A stretch of 64,000 bases of DNA from Aphidius gifuensis (Eukaryota > Arthropoda > Insecta > Hymenoptera > Braconidae), in NCBI RefSeq assembly GCF_014905175.1, contig NC_057789.1:6820001-6884000 (forward strand), read 5' to 3'. A model generated the notes under the pieces. It was given only the letters and a program-made list of their open reading frames with translations. It did not search any database and had not been told where the DNA came from. Below, in pieces: positions 21,673-32,693 of the stretch. Numbering within the stretch: position 1 is the stretch's first letter; each line of letters opens with the position of its first letter. The position numbers were made by a program, and so were the translations under genes.

Positions 21673-24600
21673 TTATAGATGTTGCCATTGTGTGGGCATA
21701 AGATTACTTGATGATTCAATGGCTCTAGCAACAGCCTCATGTAAACCATGTCCAAGCCACATTTGATTTAGCTGCCTGTATTTATCTTTGCATAATTTTA
21801 ATGGATTACCACGTCTTAAACCTTGATCAGTTTCACCATACTCATCAAGATATGGTGGACAAGCAAAAGCACCACGATTTGGACTTCTTAAAAATAGAAT
21901 TTCACATTCACGTACTCGTAAAAATATACCAACACCAGTACCACATTTACTTGCATGATAAGTACATGCACCAACCATATTTTTATTTAATTCAATTTGA
22001 CAACAATAACTTTGTGAACATAACATTTCACCACAAACAAGACACATTGTTGGATTTCTTGAATCTTCACGATCACTATTTGGACATGTAAATAATGATA
22101 CTGTATTAATAAGTTCACTATAATCATCTGGTAAATTAACAAGTCCATTGACCTTAAGTGGTTCTTCAACATTTATTGGTAAACGTGATTTTGGATGTTC
22201 CATCCATATTTTAGCAAGTCTACGTATTGATTCAGATTCTAATAAACCATCACATGTTATTGGTAAACCAAGATATGTACACATATTTTCAAATGTATCA
22301 CCACCTCGTGATGTTAACTCCAATGGTGCAGGTACATCAGTAACATAATGAAAATAAAGTACACAACAACGTAAAAATGGCATTGATGATATTTTAATAC
22401 GTCTCCATATTTCATTTGCCATTAAACAACCACTTTTAATACCAATTATTTCCATTAATTTTAATAAACTTTCATATTGTTGTTGATTATCATTATTATC
22501 TTGTATTTCATCATCAATATCCATAGCTTCATATTCAAATTCACTTGTTGCTAATATTTTAACAATAAGAGAAATAAATATTAATTTAAGTGCATGTGCT
22601 TCATGAAAACTACCAGTTATTATTGGTGGTGGTGCATCAGAATTTTTAGATAATAAACTTGGTAATGTTACAATAAGTGTAACAAGTATACCAAATGGAT
22701 CCCAATCAGTAAAACAATCACCATCTGATGGATTTTCTAATATCATTGTTAATAAATTAATAGCATGATTTGCAAATATACTAAGACGTTCTTTATTATT
22801 ATCATCACCACCACCAGCACTACCACTACTTGATGTACTATTATTTTCTTTATTATTTTTATTAAACCAAGTTGAACCAAGTAATGCTGATATTCTAGCA
22901 AGACACTCAAGACTATCACGTTGTCTTGATGATAATGCACCAAGTAATGGTTTATCTGTATCACGTAATAAAAATTCAATTGAATGAATTGTATATGCTG
23001 TTGATTTCCATGCAAGTAATGGTACTCTTGGATCACCATCATGTGGTTCAACACCTAAACCCTTGGTATATGTTGCTTGTGAAAATAAATGTATCATTGA
23101 TATTAAATTATCAGATAATATTGTTTCTTTTTTTGGTGTTGTTTGTAAATCAAATGCTGCTGATATTTCTTTACCAAGTACTTTATAAATTTTACGTATT
23201 GGACAAGCAAAATTACCCTCTGACATATTATCATCATCATCTGAATGATCATTTAATTTTATATTTTTACAATAACGACATGATTCATGTTCATTTTCTA
23301 ATTCAACTTCAGTAAATTCATTTGAATTTATTTTACCTTTACAATCAATTGTTAATTTTAATGCATCAAGCCATGTTTCAAAATCAACATTTGCACGATT
23401 AACTTCTGTTGGTTGTATTGATGCTAATGATGGTAACAAAGGTAATACAGTATTACTTAAACATTCACAAAGTGGACAAAGATATTCATGTTTTTCAACA
23501 TCAAAACTTGCTGGTTGTCGTAATCTATATGGACGTCTATTTTCTTTAGCAAGTACATTATCAAAATATTTTTGCCAACATGATGCATGCATAACATGAC
23601 CACATGTACTTGTATGAGGTGATGCACCAAGTTTTGATGATAAATATATTGAATTTGGTTCATCTGGATCATTACGTGTTTGACATAGTACTGTTGATTG
23701 TTGTACAAATGATGCAAGTACCATTGCTTTACCAGATGATGTTACAGCTTGATCCTCTTGACAAAGTATACATGTATAAGTTTTTTCTTCAGCAAGTCTT
23801 GCTGTTTGTTTTGAACCAAGACACATTGGTGCTTCTTCACTACATTCTGATAAATCCATTGATGATCCACGATCATTATTTTTATTTGTATCTAATGCAG
23901 CTTCTTCAAATAATTTTGCATTTTTTTTCATAAAATGTTTTTGCATTTCTTCCATTTGTGCCATTATTTTAGCTCTTTTTTGTGCTGCCATTTGTGTTCG
24001 CCATTCTTTACTTGATTTTGCTGGATCACTATTATTTGTTGTTTCTAATGTTGTTGTTGTAGATGATGGTGTTGTTGCTGTTGTTGTTGTTGTTGTTGTT
24101 GAAGTTGATAATGTCGTCGTCACCGTTGTTGTTGTTGTTGTTGCTGTTACTGTTGCTGTTGTTGTTGTTGTTGATGATGATGATGATTCTGGTATTGATT
24201 GTGATTCTTCATTTATTGCACTAGTAGAATTTAAAGTAGTTGTAGAAGTAGTAGTAGTATTATTATCATCAGCATCATTATTATTTATTGTTGAACCAGC
24301 TGCTTCACGATATTTAGCAAGTATCCATTTTAATAAATCTTTGTGGGCATCAATTCTTGGACTATTTGATAAATCTTCAAGTAATTTATATATATTACGT
24401 TTTGCTGCTTGTTGTGTAAAATTTAATGTTGGATAATAACCAGTCATTTGTTCTTGTAATGCATAACCAATTAAATGTAATATTTTATGTACTTGTGGTT
24501 CTGAAAAACTACGTGCACGTAAATTAAGTGCTCTTTCAATAACAGTTTGCATAATATGAAGCATAATATCACATTTTAATAAATTAGCAACAGCTTGAAA

Positions 24601-27318
24601 TGTATTTGTTAATTTTGGCAATTGTGGTGGTGGACAACATTCTAATTCTCCCATTAATTTTCTACGTTTTCTTTGTGCTTCTTCTGATTTACTCAATTCT
24701 TCTTTAGTATAATGATAAAAAAAAACATTATATTGTTCATATAATTCTGGTTTAAGTTCATATAAACCTTTACCAGCTGTAATTTGTGGTGGTTTTTTAA
24801 AATTAGCAACATCATTTATAACACGTTCAAGACCAGTTTCATGATGTACACCATCTGGTAAAGTTTTATTTAATTCAGAATGTGACATTGGTTTAATACA
24901 CAACTGTTGTATTATTTCTTTTTTTAATTTATCATCTGGTGTTATTTGTCCAATACCAGGTACATGTCTTTCACCAATAATTGTTATTAATAAACCCAAA
25001 AATTCTTCAACAAGATTAATAATTTGTCGTATACTATCTTCTTCAGGATTTTTTAATGCATTTGTTTCATAATCTGGATCAGCCCAATTAAATAAATTAA
25101 ATTTATTTAATAAATGAATTAAAAATTCATCACTATTAATTAATGATGAGCCAACTTGTAATAATATAATATCACGATCTAACATTTCAGTTCTACATCT
25201 TACATTATGATAAAAATATAATTGATTTAATAAACTGTATCCATTTCTTCGCCACATACCAGCATGTACTTGTGATATCATAGCTTGTGCACGTAAAACT
25301 GGTTCAATAATTTTTTCTGATGTTAATGTTGGCATATTTGGTGTTGTTAATTCACTTGATGGATATTCTAAATTATATTTTTCTAAATAAAGAAATAAAC
25401 CAGCAAGAAATCTTGATAATGGTAAATGTATTGATACAAGTTCTGATGATACATCATATTGTATACATTTTGCTGTATGACCAGATAATTGACGTATTAT
25501 TTCTAAATTATCATCAACAATTGGTTCTTCAAGAAATTTTTTTAGCACTAAACGAATTGATTTAATTAATACAATTCTATCTGAACCACACCATTCAAGT
25601 GCAAGACTAATAACTGGTGATAATTTAATTTGTAAATTAAATGCTGATTCCCATTCTGGTTCATATTCCATATGTTGACCAACTTGACGTATAACAGCAT
25701 CCATACATTGCATATTCAATAATAATTTTAATAATATTGTTATACCATGAAGAAAACCACGTCTCAATTCATCAGTCCATGTATCAGGTTTTGAACTTAA
25801 TAAATATGCTAAATCACATAATATATATTGGGCTCTTTTAAATGTTGTATTTGCAGCACTTCTAATAAATTCAAGTTTACCATTTGCATTAAGACGTCTT
25901 GATGATTCAGAATTAAATGTATTTAATAAACGATAAAGTACATCATGATTAGCAATTAAATAATGTGCAAGTGTTGGTACTGTAAATAGCTGTACTGATA
26001 ATGATGATATTGAAAATGAATGATCATGATCATCACGTATAAAATCTTTCATAACTTCACCATAATTTGCTGTAAATACAGTTGCTAATGATTTTTTACT
26101 TTCATAATCCATAAGCATACCAGATATAAATAATCTATGCCATACTGTTCTTGCTGCTTTCCACAATTGTGCATCACGCATTAATATACCTTGTACAATT
26201 GGTTTATCTGGTAAATTTTTATGTAATGCAACATCACTAAATATCATACGAAAACCTTTACAATTATTTATAAATTGTTGTAACCAATCTAGTAATTTCA
26301 TTGAAAATATTTGATGTGCAATAACATGTGCATGTACAACAAGTACTTTAAGTGGTTGACTACCTTGACGTGATGTAAATCTTTCAATATCTGATTTTAA
26401 TTCATTACATAATTGAAAACCTGAACATTTAACAACAGCTCTACCATTTCTATCAATATTTGTTACAAATTCAATGGCTTCTTTTGGTGAACATTTAATA
26501 ACACGTGCAAGTGTATTTATAACTTGTTCAAATGTATGGGTTTCATCATTAAATAATACAGTACAATATGTATCAGTACTAGCATGTGATGATAATGGTC
26601 CTTCATCTGTTTCTTTAACATGTAAATCTGCTGGTAAACCTGGTGCATGTTCAAGTGATAATAATTCATAACAATATTGTAATACACCTTCAAATGTTGC
26701 TGTTGCACGTTCAGCAATATCAATTGGTAATTTATTACCACATAATTCTTCTTGTGTTTGTTTACCAGCAAGATGTATATTACAATATGGTTCATTTTTC
26801 CATGCTTCAGAATCACCACAATCACAACAACCACCACCAGCTGATGTTGCTATTTTATATTTATGATTTTGATGAGCTGATTCTTTAAAACATGTTACAC
26901 ATAATACACAAGTTGGATCCATACCACATTCACGACAAAAATATGTTGGTTCACCAACTTTAAAAAATCTACCACAAACTGATGGTGGATTTTCCATTTG
27001 TCTTAGCTGTTGTAATACCTCTATTGGATCACCATTACATATAAATTCTTCAAGTGTATTATATAGCATTTTTTGTGCTAAATCTTCATCAAAACTCCAG
27101 CCTAAACAATTACCATTTAGCTCTGGACTGTATATTTGTGGTACCCATATTCTCCAGTGTTCTTTAAAATGGGTTGATGCAAGTATACCTTTACTCATTT
27201 TATCCATCCAAACATTAATACATGGTTTACTTGATGTTGGAAAAACTGATGAGACTGGTGATAACTCAACATCACCAACAAGATGTTGAGCATCTGTTTG
27301 CATTGTGTCTTCATTCAT
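21673..27318 (-). CDS. Ubr1: UBR1/UBR2-type N-recognin E3 ubiquitin ligase
   Basis: One uninterrupted coding exon of 1881 codons. Domains: UBR-box zinc finger at residues ~115-185 (CGRFFKVGEPTYFCRECGMD through GGCCDCGDSEAW), which binds type-1 N-degrons. A ClpS-like N-domain at ~250-320 (VLFNDETHTFEQVINTL) binds type-2 N-degrons. A winged-helix region and a long helical core follow. A RING-type finger at ~1185-1300 has CILCQED, CGHVMHASCWQKYF and CPLCECLSN. A C-terminal UBLC cap is Cys/His-rich (CLVCGEMLCSQSYCC). A Thr/Ser homopolymer-rich linker (~1060-1140), encoded by (GTT)n-type repeats, lies before the RING. The length matches UBR1/2 (~1750) plus this linker. The orthologue choice between UBR1 and UBR2 is not resolved. 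A leader acceptor (TTGTTGCAG, minus, ~27389) implies a noncoding first exon upstream. Confidence 0.95.
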   Translation of the reverse strand: MNEDTMQTDAQHLVGDVELSPVSSVFPTSSKPCINVWMDKMSKGILASTHFKEHWRIWVPQIYSPELNGNCLGWSFDEDLAQKMLYNTLEEFICNGDPIEVLQQLRQMENPPSVCGRFFKVGEPTYFCRECGMDPTCVLCVTCFKESAHQNHKYKIATSAGGGCCDCGDSEAWKNEPYCNIHLAGKQTQEELCGNKLPIDIAERATATFEGVLQYCYELLSLEHAPGLPADLHVKETDEGPLSSHASTDTYCTVLFNDETHTFEQVINTLARVIKCSPKEAIEFVTNIDRNGRAVVKCSGFQLCNELKSDIERFTSRQGSQPLKVLVVHAHVIAHQIFSMKLLDWLQQFINNCKGFRMIFSDVALHKNLPDKPIVQGILMRDAQLWKAARTVWHRLFISGMLMDYESKKSLATVFTANYGEVMKDFIRDDHDHSFSISSLSVQLFTVPTLAHYLIANHDVLYRLLNTFNSESSRRLNANGKLEFIRSAANTTFKRAQYILCDLAYLLSSKPDTWTDELRRGFLHGITILLKLLLNMQCMDAVIRQVGQHMEYEPEWESAFNLQIKLSPVISLALEWCGSDRIVLIKSIRLVLKKFLEEPIVDDNLEIIRQLSGHTAKCIQYDVSSELVSIHLPLSRFLAGLFLYLEKYNLEYPSSELTTPNMPTLTSEKIIEPVLRAQAMISQVHAGMWRRNGYSLLNQLYFYHNVRCRTEMLDRDIILLQVGSSLINSDEFLIHLLNKFNLFNWADPDYETNALKNPEEDSIRQIINLVEEFLGLLITIIGERHVPGIGQITPDDKLKKEIIQQLCIKPMSHSELNKTLPDGVHHETGLERVINDVANFKKPPQITAGKGLYELKPELYEQYNVFFYHYTKEELSKSEEAQRKRRKLMGELECCPPPQLPKLTNTFQAVANLLKCDIMLHIMQTVIERALNLRARSFSEPQVHKILHLIGYALQEQMTGYYPTLNFTQQAAKRNIYKLLEDLSNSPRIDAHKDLLKWILAKYREAAGSTINNNDADDNNTTTTSTTTLNSTSAINEESQSIPESSSSSTTTTTATVTATTTTTTVTTTLSTSTTTTTTTATTPSSTTTTLETTNNSDPAKSSKEWRTQMAAQKRAKIMAQMEEMQKHFMKKNAKLFEEAALDTNKNNDRGSSMDLSECSEEAPMCLGSKQTARLAEEKTYTCILCQEDQAVTSSGKAMVLASFVQQSTVLCQTRNDPDEPNSIYLSSKLGASPHTSTCGHVMHASCWQKYFDNVLAKENRRPYRLRQPASFDVEKHEYLCPLCECLSNTVLPLLPSLASIQPTEVNRANVDFETWLDALKLTIDCKGKINSNEFTEVELENEHESCRYCKNIKLNDHSDDDDNMSEGNFACPIRKIYKVLGKEISAAFDLQTTPKKETILSDNLISMIHLFSQATYTKGLGVEPHDGDPRVPLLAWKSTAYTIHSIEFLLRDTDKPLLGALSSRQRDSLECLARISALLGSTWFNKNNKENNSTSSSGSAGGGDDNNKERLSIFANHAINLLTMILENPSDGDCFTDWDPFGILVTLIVTLPSLLSKNSDAPPPIITGSFHEAHALKLIFISLIVKILATSEFEYEAMDIDDEIQDNNDNQQQYESLLKLMEIIGIKSGCLMANEIWRRIKISSMPFLRCCVLYFHYVTDVPAPLELTSRGGDTFENMCTYLGLPITCDGLLESESIRRLAKIWMEHPKSRLPINVEEPLKVNGLVNLPDDYSELINTVSLFTCPNSDREDSRNPTMCLVCGEMLCSQSYCCQIELNKNMVGACTYHASKCGTGVGIFLRVRECEILFLRSPNRGAFACPPYLDEYGETDQGLRRGNPLKLCKDKYRQLNQMWLGHGLHEAVARAIESSSNLMPTQWQHL

Positions 27319-28740
27319 TTTTTGAATTTATTTATTTTTCAATTTCACTTTGTTTTTTTTTTTTTTGCTTTTTCTCTTTGCTTCAATCTGCAACAAAAAA
27401 AAAAACATTTGTTATATTAATTAACAAATTTATAAATTATTATTGATTTTTTTTATATTTACAAATATTATTCAGCATTTTATATATGGAAAAATTAAAA
27501 ATTAAATATATTTTTTTTACAGCTGTTGTTGCTGATACAGCAATTTTGATTAAATTGATCAAATGAATCACAACAAAAAATAAAAATAAATACAATTTAG
27601 AGAGGGAGAGAGAAATAAAGAGAAGGGAAAATGATCCTTTGTGACAGATTATTAGTGAGAGAGGAAAACAACATACGCAGTATATCACGAGTCACACAAA
27701 AAGAAAAAAATGGAATCAACCAGACTTGAATGCATTGAAAATTAAATTTGTTTGTTTTGTTATTTTAATTTATTTAACTTTTTAAGGAGCATGATGACAA
27801 TCATATGAACTACCACAAATTTGTTTGCTCATGAATCATTAAACAACAGTTTTCTTGTACACATACATAGAGATATATGAGCCACTAAAGAAATACTATT
27901 TTTAAAATTTATTTTAAGAAGGATAAATTAAATACATAGGGAGTACATGACGATGAGGCCAAGGTTAATTATAATTTTTTTTTTTTTTTTTTTTAAATAA
28001 AAATAATAGAGAAAAAAAAATAAAACAATATAGTTTTTGTTTTAAAAATAAATTTGTTTTTCTTTTTTTTTTATTTTAATTGAATTTTTTTTTATAAAAA
28101 ATGTAACTCTTTTTTTCTCTCACATAGAAAAATATATATATAACAATACAGCATTTAATTTCTTTCTTTAGATAGACTACACTTACACACCAACACAAAG
28201 AATTAATGAACAATAAAATAAAAAAATAAAAAAAAGTTTCTTCTTTTATGACACACAATTGTTTAATTATCACTTTATGTTATAAACATTTTGAAAAATA
28301 ATAATGATATACCTATGTCTTAATAATTAATTGTATTTATCTAGGTTTGATCACAATATTGTTTTTTATTTGACATTTCTAGGATGTAAAGGACAACGAT
28401 GTGCAACAATAAATATATATTGCACAGCTGCTTTTATGATGCACACAAAATTGCACAAAATGGCTCGTCAGTCGTCAGTCGGCAGAGTTGCCAGATGATT
28501 TAGTGTCATGGGTGCCGTACGAGGCGCTGAGGGAGCCAACGGGAGCCATATTTCAATATTTTATTCGTGAGGGAGCCAAATTTTAAACAAATCAAAACAA
28601 ATTTGTGCAAAGAAAAATAAAAAATAAAGAAACATAAACATGTGTGATCCGTAGAGCGCATATTAGGCTTTACACAAGCAGAGTTAATTGAAGTTTTTGC
28701 AGATAATATCATTGAAATGCATAATAGTCTTAATTTGCCC
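27319..28740. other. Ubr1 leader intron and promoter region
   Basis: On the minus strand, exon sequence resumes after an acceptor near 27389. Upstream is low complexity. A GC-richer patch near 28430-28640, with GAGGGAGCCAA repeated at about 28528 and 28568, is the best place for a promoter or first exon. No open frame of note. Confidence 0.35.
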
Positions 28741-28935
28741 TGGTGAAAATGATTTCTCCGATTTTCTCCGATATTTTTCCGTTTTTCTCTGATTTTCTCC
28801 GCATATTGTTGAATAAATTTTTCGTAGAAAAATCGGAGTAAAACAAAAAATCATTTTTTCCGATTATCTCCGATTTTTGTCCGCGTTTTCTCCGATTGTT
28901 TCCGAATTACTCCGATTTTCAAAAATCGAAGAAAA
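28741..28935. repeat. CTCCG-rich degenerate repeat block, left
   Basis: Many imperfect repeats of TTTTCTCCGAT, with inverted copies such as GAAAATCGGA at 28927-28940, so the block can fold on itself. A similar block lies at 30188-30305 on the far side of the AAA-ATPase-like relic. Confidence 0.7.
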
Positions 28936-28987
28936 TCGGAGGAATCAGATTATAAAGATGATTTTTTAGAGAAGGTAAATTTATTAT

Positions 28988-30120
28988 TATGGCTATAAGT
29001 TAAGTGGAAATAAGAATGAAACCGTATATAACCCATGGTCTATCATACAATTATTGCTGAATAATGAAGAGATTTAATATTCTAAAATATTGAAAGTATA
29101 TCATTACTATCTGAAAATCCATTATATTTAGCTAATATAGAATAGACTTAAATTCTGAAAAAGATTACAAAGAAATTACCTTAAATTGCGGGTATTTGAC
29201 AATACAAAATTTTGATAATACAACAGGCATTTATACTTTAAAAATACCAAACTATGAAGTTAAAATGTTAATTGAAAATATGGTGAATGGTAATACGTTC
29301 AGAAGAAAAAAAAAATGGTGATTTAACAATGAACAATTCTCCAGTCACTGTTGTTTTTCTTCTTTATCAAGATGCTGATAAAATTATTGAAATATTTCAA
29401 GGTAAAATACTGATACTTTTAAATCAAAATCAATATTGTTGCTGAATAATGAATTTCGACGTTATTGGGATGAGAAGAGTCTCGTAAATCATAGAGATTT
29501 AATATTCCAAAATATTGAAAGTATATATATTTTTTCATGGGAGAATTTGCTTGAAAAATTGACTACTTTCAACAAAACTGCGACTGAAACAGGCAAAACG
29601 ATTGGAATATATGGGGATCAGTCGGTTGTACTTGTTGGGCAATAAACAAGTATGGAGCGTCTGCATATCTGGAAAATTCATCCGAACTTTACGGTGTCAT
29701 TACAATGCCCGGTCATATGTAAATTCCATGAGAGAATCAAATGTACATGATTTTTTTCATGGAATATTAAGAGGACTTTAAGAATCTACTAGCTAGTCAC
29801 AAAAGTATTTTTAGTAAAACCTCATCTAGATCATTATGCAAGGAGATGATCAGATATAGAAATACAAACGTCGAAGTATATCCTGCAGATCATAGAATTG
29901 AAATACTTTTTTGGTAAAAAATATAATCCATCCAAAGCAGAGTTGACAGCTAGAAGAGCAATCGATCAAATCTATAATTCAAGATATTATCCGAATCATG
30001 AAGTGTCTCATAAAGAAATCTGATCAATAGGCATATTGTATGGGATCAACATGACATATTATAGACTCTTTAAATATGTCTTTAGAAGATTATAAAAAAT
30101 TGAGAGAAAAAGAAGAAAAG
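28988..30120 (+). pseudogene. AAA-ATPase-like / PD-(D/E)XK nuclease family relic
   Basis: Conserved pieces lie in order but in shifted frames with stops. They are YGYKLSGNKNETVYNPWSI (28988 on), NCGYLTIQNFDN and YTLKIPNYEVKMLIENM (~29185-29285), a second copy of LLLNNEFRRYWDEK (29430 on), ESNVHDFFHGILRGL (~29735) and KAELTARRAIDQIYNSRYY followed by SIGILYGINMT (~29935-30060). This is the layout of proteins with an N-terminal AAA-ATPase-like domain (PF09820) and a C-terminal PDDEXK_9 domain (PF08011). The family is common in bacteria and scattered in eukaryotes. The first copy of the YNPWS region lacks the FRRYWDEK segment that the second copy retains. The middle (29520-29720, GKTIGIYGDQ) I cannot place. 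Dead by many frame breaks; family assignment is by motif memory. Confidence 0.7.
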
Positions 30121-30187
30121 AAAATTGTATTATTGTTTCTAACATTGATATATATATATATATTGAAATCAAAGAGCAACTCTTGTG

Positions 30188-30305
30188 GAAATAATTTCTC
30201 CGTAAATCTCTGGATTTCTCCGTACTATTCCGTAATTCTCCGGATTATTTCGATTTTCTCCAGAGTATTTCGAAATGGCTCCGGATTATTCCGGAATAGG
30301 CTCAC
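30188..30305. repeat. CTCCG-rich degenerate repeat block, right
   Basis: Runs of TTTCTCCGTA, TTCTCCGGATT and GGCTCCGGATTATTCCGG resemble the block at 28741-28935 in motif and spacing. Together they bracket the AAA-ATPase-like relic. Confidence 0.65.
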
Positions 30306-30708
30306 TTTGAAAAAACATGGAGAAATTCGTAGCATTTTAAAAATACTCGAGTAATTGGGTAAAACAAAAGATAATAAACGATTGGTTTGAATTTTGGATA
30401 TTTCGAACTTTCGAGGTATATATTTTTTTTTTTGACTCATTTTGACTCTAGTAGTTTTTGTCAATTTCAAGTGGAGAAACAGTGGGGAAAATGGCCCCGT
30501 GGTATCACCGCACACATACTTAATTGTCAAAATTGATGAATACACACATACACTTACACACACACATCACACACATAACCTTTGATTAGTTTTCAAAAGG
30601 TGTTTTCTTTTTTTAAAAACAAATTTACAATAAATTTAATATTTTTATTAATTATTGTGCCTATTGAGCTGTGATTTTGATTAATCTAAAGATTAACTAG
30701 TTAGAAAG

Positions 30709-31879
30709 ATGTTTAAAAAGTAAGAAAAATTAATTAATATTTAATTATTAAGCTAAGCTTTTTTATGTTGAATATGTCACATCATAATTTATGAGCTTTA
30801 TATTTGTTTATATTTTTGAATGAAAAAATTTAAAATACTTGAAAATTATAGTTGTATTTTAAAAAATAATGTTTCAATTATTTTATATAGATTTGATGAA
30901 AAAGAAAGTGTTTCTGGAGTTCAACAGCTAAAATCTTCAGTTCAAAAAGGTATTAGATTGAGACTTTTGGAACTTTATCCTCATCTTGAGACACATATTG
31001 ATCAGATTGTCCCAAAGAAAGATGCTTTTCGTCTAGTCAAGTGGTAAAAAAATAATTAATTTATCAATTAATTTATCAACTCTATCTTATTTATTAATAA
31101 AAAAAAAAAAATTGTTCATTTTCAGTCATGATCACATAGAAATAATGGTAAATTCAGCTGGTGATCAATTATTTTTTCGACATAGAGATGGAAAATGGAT
31201 GCCAACATTGAGATTACTCCACAAATGTAAAAAAATATATTTTAAATTATTTTATTCAATAACAAGACAAGGTGTTAATAATTTAAATTTTGTTTTTTAG
31301 TTCCATTTTTTTTGCCAGTTGAACAAGTAGATAAAGGTGCTATTAGATTTGTTTTGAGTGGTGCAAATATTATGTGTCCAGGATTAACATCACCAGGTGC
31401 TAAAATGAGTCCAGTTGAAAAAGGAACTGTTGTTGTATCCTTTTTAATTAATCATAAATAATTGTAGAGTTATTTAAAATAAATATGACAACCAAAATAA
31501 TCACACTATTTGTACAGCTTTAAAAATATAACAAAGTAAATATTTTGTTTGTCATATTTATTTTCAATAACTCTACTTTATTGTTATATTTTCTATTTTT
31601 TTATTATTAAAATTAGAGTAGATGTTTTTCTTGACTTTGAATTAAAATAAAAGGCTGTTATGGCTGAAGGAAAACAACATGCGCTAGCAGTTGGTCTAAC
31701 AACACTTTCAACAGATGATATGTAAGTCTAAAAAAAATATTAAATTTCCAATGACAATTTGTGCTGATGGATTTTATTATTTTGTTTTATTTTTCAGAGC
31801 TAAAATTAATAAAGGAGTCGGTATAGAAAATTGCCATTATCTCAATGATGGTCTTTGGCAGATGAAAAATGTCAAGTAA
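30709..31879 (+). CDS. MCTS1: MCTS1, PUA-domain translation factor
   Basis: Six exons, 30709-30719, 30891-31043, 31126-31226, 31301-31434, 31654-31721 and 31798-31879, give 182 aa (human 181). The first exon codes only MFK plus two bases. The protein has the MCT-1 N-domain (FDEKESVSGVQQLKSSVQKG) and the PUA domain (VDKGAIRFVLSGANIMCPGL; AEGKQHALAVG; GIGIE-type GVGIENCHYLNDGLW near the end). With DENR it promotes recycling of post-termination 40S subunits and reinitiation after uORFs. All key family motifs are intact. Intron 4 holds a hairpin element. The upstream ATG-rich open frame reading into exon 2 (from 30820) is intronic. Confidence 0.96.
31464..31576. repeat. Hairpin element in MCTS1 intron 4
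   Basis: Left arm 31464-31491 and right arm 31549-31576 are reverse complements over 28 bases with one mismatch (GTAGAGTTATT...AATATGACAA). A ~57-bp centre is noncoding. It has the size and shape of a small MITE. Confidence 0.8.
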
Positions 31880-32693
31880 TGAGGCTAATAAATTAATTAT
31901 TTTTTTTTTTTTTTAAATTTTCTCAAATAAAAATAAAATATTTATCATGATGAAAAATCAGTTGAAATTTATTTATTCAATCAACATTATTTTTTTAAAT
32001 CATTTCTTTATGATATTTTGTTTTTTTTTTTTCATTTTTTTTTTATACTTTAGATGAAAACAAATTAATTTTTTATTATTAAGGCGAAATTTAAACTAAA
32101 TGATTCTTCATGATGATCATTTGAAATGTCTTCAGTTACCATTTTCATAAAACATCATGTATATAATAATGAAATTTCGTGATTAATAAAAATAATAAAA
32201 TAAAATATGTTTTAAAAATTATTCCGAATATTTTTTAAGCTTTGAAATATGAACTTTAAAAAATAATTTAAAAAAAAAAACTGGATGTATATTTTTGGTA
32301 AAATAATAAACTAAAAACACAATTAATTTTTTATGTATATTTGCAAAAGAAAAAAAAAAAAAAACCATGAATTATATTAATATATAATCGTAATAGTTAT
32401 AACTTTAAGAATAGGATAATAATGTACGACATTATTTCAATGGAGATCCACATAAATGCCTACATGATTTATTTATTTGTTTTTTTTTTTTTTAATTAAG
32501 AAGAATTTAAGAAAAAATGAAAATCTATTAATGAAATTATAATATAATTAAAACATAAAAACATAGAATGAGAAAAGAATTGTATTATATCTAAAACAAA
32601 AGTTATATAGTATTAAATTTGTATTATTAGATTAAATCAACAAATTATCCCATCGTAGTTGTTACAAAATTTTTACGAAGACTTTTAGAAAAT
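31880..32693. other. Convergent 3' flanks of MCTS1 and Bap111
   Basis: Low-complexity A/T-rich sequence with poly-T and poly-A runs and AATAAAA hexamers. It contains both 3' UTRs. I see no exon-like stretch. Confidence 0.4.

Noticed and set aside
30820..31047. Plus-strand frame beginning MKKFKILENYSC
   Set aside because: It is MCTS1 intron 1 read through into exon 2; the true start is the 11-base exon at 30709.
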